Origin: an uncultured Collinsella sp.
Lineage (GTDB): Bacteria; Actinomycetota; Coriobacteriia; Coriobacteriales; Coriobacteriaceae
Assembly: GCA_900549345.1 (NCBI GenBank)
Contig: UROC01000049.1
Coordinates: 1 to 14,457 of the forward strand
DNA: 14,457 nucleotides
Reading direction: 5' to 3'
Numbering within the stretch: position 1 is the stretch's first letter; the number at the start of each line of letters is the position of its first letter. Both the position numbers and the translations under genes were made by a program. The notes below the pieces were generated by a model. That model was not told the DNA's origin. It was given only the letters and a program-made list of their open reading frames with translations, and ran no database searches. This document shows, in pieces, positions 1-5,119 of this stretch.

Positions 1-32
1 TTAACTCGAGGGCAAGAGGGCAGCCGGTCGTG

Positions 33-272
33 TCAATTCCGGTCTAACAGAGCCATATCTTTAGCCGTGCCGCCGGGCGTGCCGTTTTCGAAGCGCCAGA
101 GCAGCCATAGGTGAGAGAAGGAGTCCAGGCCCTCAACCGCTGCATTGGAGGCAAATTCCGGCTCAAAAACGATGCGTCCCTGCAGATGGGGCGCCAAAAA
201 ACTGTTGCGCGGAATGCCGAACTTCTGCGGCAGGTCGGTATGTATGCGTGCAATAGGTTCCATGCCGGTCAT
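33..272 (-). pseudogene. trmO: TrmO/TsaA-like tRNA methyltransferase, truncated remnant
   Basis: The fragment keeps the N-terminal part of the TrmO (YaeB/TsaA) family, which methylates N6-threonylcarbamoyladenosine 37 of tRNA using SAM. Recognisable are the opening PIARIHTDLPQKFGIPR, the GRIVFEP block and FSHLWLLWRFENG. Family members run to roughly 150-240 residues and continue into VRPPRLGGN and an RSPFRPNP motif. Here the frame stops (TGA at 33-35) soon after WRFENG, so the catalytic and SAM-binding core is missing. A neighbouring frame reads SVRPELTRP and then stops at 1-3, faintly recalling the VRPPR motif, but no GGN follows. The start is uncertain: ATG at 272 or 263 fits homologues, whereas the ATG at 356 adds residues unlike the family. 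No Shine-Dalgarno is visible. TACAAT at 271-276 could be a -10 box for a leaderless message from the 263 ATG. Family call firm; pseudogene status likely, unless the edge hides a frameshifted remainder. Confidence 0.7.
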
Positions 273-329
273 TGTACGGCACAGGCGCGCGGGGCGCAGG
301 CTGCGATTCTCTCTCATCGTCATCTGCAT

Positions 330-373
330 GCAACCAACGGTTGCTTGGAAGGACATCGGCTGCCGCGTATGCT
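330..373 (+). promoter_or_regulatory. Putative promoter with adjoining inverted repeat, upstream of the XRE-TipAS regulator
   Basis: A candidate -35 box TTGGAA (345-350) is followed by a 17-bp spacer and a -10 box TATGCT (368-373). Each matches the sigma-70 consensus at four of six bases. Transcription would start about 20 bases before the regulator's ATG at 404. Directly against the -35 box lies a perfect inverted repeat, GCAACC-AAC-GGTTGC (330-344), a plausible operator for self-regulation. Inferred from sequence pattern only. Confidence 0.4.
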
Positions 374-403
374 TAAGCCAACAAGCACCAGAAAGGAGCC
401 GTC

Positions 404-1231
404 ATGGCCTTTGCAGAAAAACTCATCGCCGTCCGCCGCGCCAACAACCTTACCCAAGAGCAGCTCGCCGCCAAGCTCTACGTCACGCGCCAAGCCGTGA
501 GCCGTTGGGAGCGCGGCGAAGTCACCCCGGGCATCGACATGATGAAGCTCATTGCCGCCGTTACCGGAGAGCCGCTGTCGCACCTGCTCGAAATGCCCGA
601 GCACTATTGTCAGAGCTGCGGCATGGTGCTCACGCCCGACGACTGCGGCACCGATGCTGCGGGCACCGCGACCGATCATTACTGCAAGTGGTGCTACGAC
701 CACGGCAAGTACACCTACGACACTACGATGGAGGCAATGATCGAGGATTGTGCCCCGCGCCTGGCACAAAACACCGGTATGTCGCTCGACGAAGCTGTCT
801 CGCTCATGGGCGCCGTGCTGCCGCAACTGGAACGCTGGCGCGCCGTGCAAGAAAACGAGGAGCGCTACGGCGCCGAAGCGCGGGCGCGCTATGGCGATGA
901 GGCTATCGATGCAGCAAACGAAACGTTACTGGATATGGATCCTCAGACATGGAACGACATGAAGGAACTTGAACGCGCTATTCTGGGCCAGCTCTCGATT
1001 GCCATGAGCGACGGCGAACCGGATGGAAGCGAGGCTCGCAAGCTTGTCGCGATGCATCGTCGCTGGATTGCTCTCAACTGGGGATGCGAGCCCCAAGACG
1101 AGGCGTACTTGGGCCTCGCCCACGGCTATCTTGCCGACCAGCGCTTTGTTGACTACTACGACAAGCCCTGCGGCACCGGCGCCACGGCGTTTCTGGTACA
1201 GGCAATCGAGTCGTCGTTGACGCGTGCATAG
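404..1231 (+). CDS. XRE helix-turn-helix regulator with zinc ribbon and TipAS domain
   Basis: This 275-residue protein joins three parts. Residues about 4-60 are an XRE/Cro-type helix-turn-helix (NLTQEQLAAKLYVTRQAVSR). Residues about 67-117 are a putative zinc ribbon with paired cysteines C69-x2-C72 and C94-x2-C97, plus C81 and C116. Residues about 150-273 match the TipAS antibiotic-recognition domain: EERYGAEARARYGDEA, the helical DMDPQTWNDMKELE stretch, and a C-terminal LAHGYLADQRFVDYYD block. In TipAL this domain binds thiopeptide-type drugs and is fused to a MerR DNA-binding domain; here an XRE domain takes that place. The likely role is a cytoplasmic transcription factor responding to a bulky or thiol-reactive compound, or to zinc or redox state through the ribbon. 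The start is fixed by AAAGGAG at 392-398, six bases before the ATG. The glutaredoxin 51 bp downstream is probably co-transcribed. Domain assignment is confident; ligand and targets are unknown. Confidence 0.85.
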   Translation: MAFAEKLIAVRRANNLTQEQLAAKLYVTRQAVSRWERGEVTPGIDMMKLIAAVTGEPLSHLLEMPEHYCQSCGMVLTPDDCGTDAAGTATDHYCKWCYDHGKYTYDTTMEAMIEDCAPRLAQNTGMSLDEAVSLMGAVLPQLERWRAVQENEERYGAEARARYGDEAIDAANETLLDMDPQTWNDMKELERAILGQLSIAMSDGEPDGSEARKLVAMHRRWIALNWGCEPQDEAYLGLAHGYLADQRFVDYYDKPCGTGATAFLVQAIESSLTRA

Positions 1232-1282
1232 ACCGCGGCGGCTTTGGGTATTTCAATCGAAACCTCAACCGATTGGAGACCT

Positions 1283-1528
1283 ATGGCTACTGATCACGAG
1301 CTCGCGCTCTACGTTATGACCGGCTGCCCGTATTGCATAAAGGTCAAGCGTTTCCTGGCCGATAACGGCGTGACCATCCCCGAGCGTAATATCTCGACCG
1401 ATTCCGATGCCGAGCAGACGCTCATCGCCGTCGGCGGAAAGCGCCAAGTTCCCTGCCTGTTCATTGACGGCACGCCACTCTACGAGTCGGGCGACATCAT
1501 CGCGTGGATACAGAAGAACCTGCTCTAG
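1283..1528 (+). CDS. Glutaredoxin (small CPYC thiol-disulfide oxidoreductase)
   Basis: An 81-residue glutaredoxin, the usual size for the compact bacterial form. It has the dithiol active site CPYC at residues 15-18 after the first beta strand (LALYVMTG), the cis-proline loop QVPCLFIDG with Pro57, and the ESGDIIAW segment that closes the glutathione-binding groove. It reduces disulfides or mixed disulfides in the cytoplasm, drawing electrons from glutathione or, in organisms without it, from another low-molecular thiol or thioredoxin reductase. An extra cysteine, C58, follows the cis-proline. The ATG at 1283 is chosen because GGAG lies at 1275-1278 and homologues begin here; an in-frame TTG at 1244 would add residues without similarity. 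It probably shares a transcript with the TipAS regulator upstream. The 55-bp stem-loop 52 bp downstream may end that transcript. Confidence 0.9.
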   Translation: MATDHELALYVMTGCPYCIKVKRFLADNGVTIPERNISTDSDAEQTLIAVGGKRQVPCLFIDGTPLYESGDIIAWIQKNLL

Positions 1529-1580
1529 CGTTCTATTGCGGTCGGCCGGCCCCAACGCACAAACCCATACGGCACAAACA

Positions 1581-1635
1581 TGTACGTCAGCATCCAAAGT
1601 CGATATTTTTCGACATCTTTGGATGCTGACGTACA
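1581..1635. repeat. 55-bp stem-loop repeat, copy 1
   Basis: Two perfectly complementary 19-base arms, TGTACGTCAGCATCCAAAG (1581-1599) and its complement (1617-1635), enclose a short A/T-rich loop. A second, outer pair, CCCCAACG (1550-1557) and CGTTGGGG (1652-1659), extends the symmetry to about 110 bp. A near-identical copy lies at 2130-2184 in the same orientation, agreeing at 51 of 55 bases, including the loop. It may act as a terminator for the glutaredoxin transcript, although only TATTT follows the stem, or it may be a REP/BIME-like element. Confidence 0.8.
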
Positions 1636-1681
1636 GCTATTTGTGGGCAGTCGTTGGGGACGTTCTTAAATGACTAGTTAC

Positions 1682-1711
1682 TTGTATTTTTGTCTACAAA
1701 ATTGTATACAA
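1682..1711 (+). promoter_or_regulatory. Tandem TTGTNTACAA palindromes and putative promoter
   Basis: Two ten-base sites fit TTGTNTACAA: TTGTCTACAA (1690-1699) and the perfect palindrome TTGTATACAA (1702-1711). Their centres are 12 bp apart. Such sites resemble GntR-type operators and would also suit tandem binding by ribbon-helix-helix dimers. A possible promoter overlaps them: TTGTAT (1682-1687), a 17-bp spacer, and TATACA (1705-1710). A repressor bound here would cover the -10 box, consistent with self-repression of the downstream small ORF/RHH pair. No binding data exist here. Confidence 0.5.
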
Positions 1712-1727
1712 AAAGAGAAGCCGCCTC

Positions 1728-1835
1728 ATGGAGCTCATCGCTCGATGTTGCCCCGATCGGGATGGTTACATCATTTACCACGCCCTTGTCCCTCCTACGC
1801 GCAAGGTGCTCAGGGAAATCGGAATCGATCGATAG
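1728..1835 (+). CDS. Putative 35-residue leader or toxin-like peptide, coupled to the RHH gene
   Basis: A short ORF begins at ATG 1728, behind the weak purine tract AGAGAAG (1714-1720), and reads MELIARCCPDRDGYIIYHAL and onward to EIGIDR. Its TAG stop (1833-1835) forms the first bases of TAGGAGG, the Shine-Dalgarno of the next gene, whose ATG lies eight bases after the stop. This arrangement is typical of translational coupling. It sits just after the tandem palindromes, in the place the toxin occupies in many toxin-antitoxin operons. I do not recognise the sequence; it is much shorter than known toxins (80 residues or more). It could be a leader peptide, a toxin remnant, or not translated at all. 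The two adjacent cysteines and mixed charge suggest a soluble peptide, with no membrane segment. Confidence 0.4.
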   Translation: MELIARCCPDRDGYIIYHALVPPTRKVLREIGIDR

Positions 1836-1843
1836 GAGGCGCT

Positions 1844-2110
1844 ATGGACGCTAAACAGCTCGAAAAGATGATGGGGTTTGCTCCCGGTGAGCTAGAAAAA
1901 GCCGCAGCGGCATACGAAAAAGATGAGTGGCCGAAGGGCCACACCGTCAAGTTGGGAAGGCCGCCGATTTCCGATGAACCAAGCGTTGTTTTATCGGCAC
2001 GTGTGGGCGAATCGGTTCTTGAAGCATTTGACGCAAAGGCAAAGCGCCATGGGCAAACGCGCACGGAGCGACTCAGGGAACTCATTACACTCGATGCAAT
2101 GATTGCCTAG
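1844..2110 (+). CDS. Ribbon-helix-helix (CopG/Arc-like) antitoxin-type protein
   Basis: An 88-residue protein. The N-terminal third (LEKMMGFAPGELEKAAAAYE) is helical and charged. A basic linker with GRPPISDEP follows, then a ribbon-helix-helix fold at about residues 48-85: strand VVLSARV, helix SVLEAFDAKAKRHG, and helix TRTERLRELITLD with the usual G-x-T/S-R-x-E/x-L-R pattern. Proteins of this shape are mostly antitoxins or operon repressors; the GRPPxSDEP lead-in recalls actinobacterial antitoxins. The ATG at 1844 is chosen over an upstream in-frame ATG at 1670 because TAGGAGG (1833-1839) lies at ideal spacing and the extra 58 residues look random. No full toxin gene lies on either side; the only candidate is the 35-codon ORF upstream. 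The protein probably binds the TTGTNTACAA sites. Fold confident; function as antitoxin inferred. Confidence 0.8.
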   Translation: MDAKQLEKMMGFAPGELEKAAAAYEKDEWPKGHTVKLGRPPISDEPSVVLSARVGESVLEAFDAKAKRHGQTRTERLRELITLDAMIA

Positions 2111-2129
2111 TCCCCTGCCGAACCAAACA

Positions 2130-2191
2130 TGTACGTCAGCATCCAAAAACGATATTTTTCGACATCCTTGGATGCTGGCGTACAGTTTTTT
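2130..2191. repeat. 55-bp stem-loop repeat, copy 2, terminator-like
   Basis: Arms TGTACGTCAGCATCCAA (2130-2146) and TTGGATGCTGGCGTACA (2168-2184) pair over 17 bases, with one G-U wobble where copy 1 has a Watson-Crick pair. The loop sequence CGATATTTTTCGACATC is the same as in copy 1. On the plus strand a run of six T (2186-2191) follows the stem after one G, so this copy looks like a Rho-independent terminator for the RHH gene, 19 bp past its stop codon. It lies between convergent genes and may also serve dus. Outer flanks TGCCGAACC (2116-2124) and GGTCCGGCA (2197-2205) pair at eight of nine positions. Confidence 0.8.
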
Positions 2192-2241
2192 GCATGGGTC
2201 CGGCACAGGCGATCCGTTCTTCTCCGTCCCCAAGGGATCAT

Positions 2242-3201
2242 TTAGCCACAAAAGCGGGCGATGGGCGCAAGCTGCTGCTCGCGAAAGACACGGTCGACAG
2301 CGGCACGGTATTCATCGACCTTTTTGGTCTTGCGTACGAGTTTGTGAACGGTCGCGGGATCGGCAAAGGCGCATTTGGCGTAGAACCACCACTCCTTCAT
2401 GCGAAAGACCGCGTTGCCCCCAATCTCGTCCGCATAGGCCGCAAACAGCATGTCATGGAAGCGTTGCAGCTCAGCGGCGGTAGCGGCAGGGTCGCCCTTA
2501 ACCATGCGAGCCAGCGCGGGATTCGCAAGCAAGCCGCGCCCCAACATTACGTGGCGTGTTCCGGGATAGGCCTTCACCAGCGCATCCATGTCCTCAAGAT
2601 CAAAGATGTCGCCGTTATAGGCCACGGGGAACGGCGCCCGTTCCAGCGTCTCGCCGTAAAACTCTTTGCGCGGTGAGCCCGTATAACGGTCCTTTTGCAC
2701 GCGCGGATGCACGATCAACTCCGCCAGCGGCATTCGGCAATAGAGGTCGAGCACGCGCTCGTACTCGTCATCGCATTCGAGCCCCAGTCTGGTCTTGACC
2801 GACACCGGCAAGGGCGAGCGTTCGCACACGTCGCTCAAGAACACCTCGAGCTCATCCAAATTGCGCAGAAAGCCCGAACCCTTGCCCTTCGCGACCACCG
2901 TACCCGAAGGGCAGCCAAGGTTGAGGTTGACCTCGCGGTAACCCATATCGGCAAGCACCTGCGCCGCCCACACAAACTCGTCCGCATTCTTGGACATCAG
3001 CTGGGGCACCACGTTAAGTCCCTGGTTGTTGGCAGGATCGACCTCTTTAAACGCCTTGCCGCCAAAGCGATTGCCCACCCGCGGCGGCGGCAAAAACGGC
3101 GTGTAATAACAATCGAGCGCGCCGAAGCACTCCGCATGCACGCGACGGAACACATGCCCGGTAATCCCCTCCATAGGAGCCAGCGATAAATACATCAACA
3201 T
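2242..3201 (-). CDS. dus: tRNA-dihydrouridine synthase (Dus family)
   Basis: A 319-residue flavoenzyme that reduces specific uridines of tRNA to dihydrouridine in the cytoplasm with FMN and NADPH. The TIM-barrel landmarks are in order: LAPMEGIT at residues 7-14 (FMN phosphate side), NLNLGCPSG with catalytic Cys97 as general acid, VKTRLG with Lys136, IVHPRVQKDRYTG with His165 and Arg167, YNGDIFD (195-201), and the FMN-phosphate loop MLGRGLLANP (219-228). The C-terminal helical tRNA-binding part is present, so the gene looks complete at normal family length. The ATG at 3201 follows only a weak GAG; ATG at 3195 (residue 3) is an alternative start. A palindromic repeat lies 14 bp upstream. It ends facing the RHH gene, with the second stem-loop between them. 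Which Dus subgroup it belongs to cannot be settled by eye. Confidence 0.95.
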   Translation of the reverse strand: MLMYLSLAPMEGITGHVFRRVHAECFGALDCYYTPFLPPPRVGNRFGGKAFKEVDPANNQGLNVVPQLMSKNADEFVWAAQVLADMGYREVNLNLGCPSGTVVAKGKGSGFLRNLDELEVFLSDVCERSPLPVSVKTRLGLECDDEYERVLDLYCRMPLAELIVHPRVQKDRYTGSPRKEFYGETLERAPFPVAYNGDIFDLEDMDALVKAYPGTRHVMLGRGLLANPALARMVKGDPAATAAELQRFHDMLFAAYADEIGGNAVFRMKEWWFYAKCAFADPATVHKLVRKTKKVDEYRAAVDRVFREQQLAPIARFCG

Positions 3202-3215
3202 CCATTCTCAAATCA

Positions 3216-3246
3216 ATGTGACAAAGGGACTGTCCCTTTGTCACAT
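3216..3246. repeat. 31-bp palindromic repeat, copy 1
   Basis: Two perfect 15-base arms, ATGTGACAAAGGGAC (3216-3230) and its complement (3232-3246), meet at a single central T. An identical 31-bp copy lies at 5088-5118 and a degenerate one at 8553-8583, all in the same orientation by the central ACTGT. I recall this palindrome as common between genes in Collinsella and relatives, where it behaves like a REP element. It sits between divergent dus and the DUF3592-like gene. Confidence 0.9.
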
Positions 3247-3274
3247 AATACGCCCACCGAGGGCGGGGGTTCTC

Positions 3275-3280
3275 TATACT
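3275..3280 (+). promoter_or_regulatory. Putative -10 box for the DUF3592-like gene
   Basis: TATACT matches the sigma-70 -10 consensus at five of six bases and lies 38 bp before the GTG start. No convincing -35 box occurs 16-18 bp upstream, where the sequence is GC-rich, so the call is weak. Confidence 0.3.
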
Positions 3281-3318
3281 GAGTCACATATGACGGTATC
3301 GCGCCAAAGGAGAACGCC

Positions 3319-3846
3319 GTGACCACGTCGCAGATATCCCTGCTCGCGCTCATCTTGGTTGGGGGCATCGGCATCCTGCTTATCGGAGTGAGCGCGCTCA
3401 TGAAAGCCGCCGCTCGCAAGAAAGCCAAGGCCTGTACCGCCGTGACCATGGGAACGGTCATCGACCATCGCTTTATGGGCGAAGGCAGGATGTATCCCGT
3501 TTTGGAATACGCCGTCGACGGCACGCAATACCGCGCGAAAAAACAATTCCGTGGCATAAAGACCAAAAGCTTGTCGGGACTCCCCATCCGCACGCAAGCC
3601 ACCGCCTACGAAGACGCCAAGGGCTGGCTGCACGTGCAGACAGGCCCCATCGCCCGCCTAGGCACCCTCGCGGAGCAGCTTTGGCCCCTCGGTAGCCAAA
3701 TGACCGTGTACTACAACCCCAGCAACCCAGACAAAAGCTATGTCGAACGCCCCATCGTGGGCAACTTTGCCACACTGATGTTTAACATCGCAGGCTTCTT
3801 GCTCATCGCGATGAGCATCTTGCTCTATGTTCTTATCCAGCGCTAG
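3319..3846 (+). CDS. Membrane protein with DUF3592-like external domain
   Basis: A 175-residue protein with a hydrophobic segment at each end (about residues 6-29 and 149-172) and a soluble middle. The middle resembles DUF3592: a GTVIDHR strand near 45-51, the YPVLEYAVDGTQYRAKKQF strand pair, and the characteristic VYYNPSNPDKS turn near 130-140 just before the second membrane helix. Its function is not known. The topology places both helices in the cytoplasmic membrane with the beta-rich domain on one face. The GTG start is supported by AAAGGAG at 3306-3312, six bases upstream. The gene that follows begins 63 bp later on the same strand and also has membrane helices and an outside domain, so the two may act together, although nothing proves it. 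Confidence 0.7.
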   Translation: MTTSQISLLALILVGGIGILLIGVSALMKAAARKKAKACTAVTMGTVIDHRFMGEGRMYPVLEYAVDGTQYRAKKQFRGIKTKSLSGLPIRTQATAYEDAKGWLHVQTGPIARLGTLAEQLWPLGSQMTVYYNPSNPDKSYVERPIVGNFATLMFNIAGFLLIAMSILLYVLIQR

Positions 3847-3909
3847 CTCAAACTGATGCGCCCCGCGCCCCATGCGCCGCAACGACCGTTACGACACCAA
3901 GGATCAGCC

Positions 3910-5043
3910 ATGGCAACACTTTCCGAACAAGAACGCAAGCGTATCCAGCGATACTGCATCTATCCCAAGATTGCCGGCGCAGCGCTTGCCATGGCGTTTG
4001 TGCTGCCTTTTTTGATTATTCCCTTCGAAATGATTGACGATATCGTCTTCCATCATGAAAGCTTCCAGGAGACGGGCATGATGACCGCCTTGGCGCTCAC
4101 CGCCGTCGAGCTCGCCATCTTCTGCTACTGCGCGCTCGCGCCGCGCTTTGGCATGCGCGGCAAGCAGTGGAAAGAAATGCAGCACCGACTCGTCGTCGAG
4201 CAGGCTGAGAAAGACCGCTCGGCACAAATCGCAGGTGTTATCGGTACGCAGGCCGCCGCGCGCCTGCTCAAGAACAGCGACAACGAGACCGCACGCAACC
4301 TGGGCGGCGCGGCAGAAGTCGCCGCTGCCGTAGGCGCCGTCGCCACCGCGGCAGACGTGCTCGCCGAAAGCTTTGCCAACGCAAAGGCCATGGCAGAGGC
4401 CTGTGGCGTGCCTATCCCCCGTGCAAAAAAGTGGATCGTCGCGCTTGTGGCGCTGCCCCTCGCGATCGTGTGCGGTGCCTATATCCCGCAGCTGGCGCAG
4501 GGAAACATCGAGATGCAACAGAACGCAGCGGCCGCGGCCGAGCAGATCGCCATCGCTCGCAAGGCATTAGAGCCCGCATGCGAGCACGTGTCCGCCGATG
4601 ATCCCTACGAGCGATATCAAGATTACGGCTATCATGTCCGCGGCTATCTGCACGAAGGCGACTCCGACGCCCAGAAGACCTATACGTATCTGGACTTTGA
4701 CAACAAGGGGACGCTCAAGGAAGTGAGCTACGCGGCAGAGGTCGACCCCAGCGCGAGCCTCGAGGATAACCTTGCCCGCATCGAACGCGAGCTTGACGAG
4801 CTTTCCTCTGCCGTTCAAACCGTTGACGTCAAGACGGTGAGCCCCGAGCTCTTGGCACCGCAGAAACTCCCCGAAGAGTTTAGGCAGGCATTTTTGAACG
4901 GCTCACTCTACGAGAGAATCTCTATCAGGACGAGTGACGACCTCATCAAAACGTATTACTCGTTTGATACGGATCCCGAGGACGAGTTTGACGAGTACAC
5001 CCATCCAAGCGTCCGTATTACGCTGATGGGCAAAACAAACTAG
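3910..5043 (+). CDS. Unrecognised membrane protein with alanine-rich helix and external domain
   Basis: This 377-residue protein is not one I recognise. Residues 1-18 are charged and cytoplasmic. Two membrane helices follow at about 19-41 and 56-77. A long alanine-rich, probably helical cytoplasmic stretch runs from about 83 to 172, including GGAAEVAAAVGAVATAADV. A third membrane helix lies at about 174-194. The remaining 180 residues, acidic with a short AAAAAEQ helix and then mixed strands, would lie outside; one readable piece is KTYTYLDFDNKG. The ATG at 3910 has AAGGAT seven bases upstream; an in-frame ATG at 3856 lacks a ribosome site. It follows the DUF3592-like gene and is closed by a strong terminator, so the two may form a small operon. 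Confident as a real gene; role unknown. Confidence 0.75.
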   Translation: MATLSEQERKRIQRYCIYPKIAGAALAMAFVLPFLIIPFEMIDDIVFHHESFQETGMMTALALTAVELAIFCYCALAPRFGMRGKQWKEMQHRLVVEQAEKDRSAQIAGVIGTQAAARLLKNSDNETARNLGGAAEVAAAVGAVATAADVLAESFANAKAMAEACGVPIPRAKKWIVALVALPLAIVCGAYIPQLAQGNIEMQQNAAAAAEQIAIARKALEPACEHVSADDPYERYQDYGYHVRGYLHEGDSDAQKTYTYLDFDNKGTLKEVSYAAEVDPSASLEDNLARIERELDELSSAVQTVDVKTVSPELLAPQKLPEEFRQAFLNGSLYERISIRTSDDLIKTYYSFDTDPEDEFDEYTHPSVRITLMGKTN

Positions 5044-5081
5044 AAGGCGCGGGAAGGGGCCACCCCCTTCCCGCGCCTTTT
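5044..5081 (+). terminator. Rho-independent terminator
   Basis: A 14-bp perfect GC-rich stem, GGCGCGGGAAGGGG (5046-5059) with CCCCTTCCCGCGCC (5064-5077), has a four-base loop and is followed by TTTT (5078-5081). It begins right after the stop codon of the unrecognised membrane protein. The minus-strand side has only two T after the stem, so termination of the ABC gene from the other side would be weaker. Confidence 0.9.
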
Positions 5082-5086
5082 CATCC

Positions 5087-5119
5087 AATGTGACAAAGGG
5101 ACTGTCCCTTTGTCACATT
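5087..5119. repeat. 31-bp palindromic repeat, copy 2
   Basis: The core 5088-5118 is identical to 3216-3246, and one further base pair extends the arms to 16 bp. Its right end overlaps the TAA stop codon (5118-5120) of the ABC transporter gene, so the element supplies the first stop base of that gene on the minus strand. It lies between that gene and the terminator of the convergent neighbour. Confidence 0.9.

Noticed and set aside
145..900. 251-residue plus-strand frame overlapping the TipAS regulator
   Set aside because: Arginine/alanine-rich shift of the real frame, with no domain and no start signal; the regulator frame has clear domains.
1670..2110. Longer version of the RHH protein starting at ATG 1670
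   Set aside because: The additional 58 residues overlap the promoter palindromes and the 35-codon ORF, look random, and have no ribosome site; TAGGAGG before 1844 decides the start.
1581..2184. The stem-loops as a CRISPR or attachment-site pair
   Set aside because: Only two copies about 550 bp apart with genes between them, no spacer pattern and no integrase nearby.
3216..5119. The identical palindromes as ends of a composite transposon
   Set aside because: They are palindromes between ordinary genes, no transposase lies between them, and no target-site duplications are visible; a REP-like repeat is simpler.
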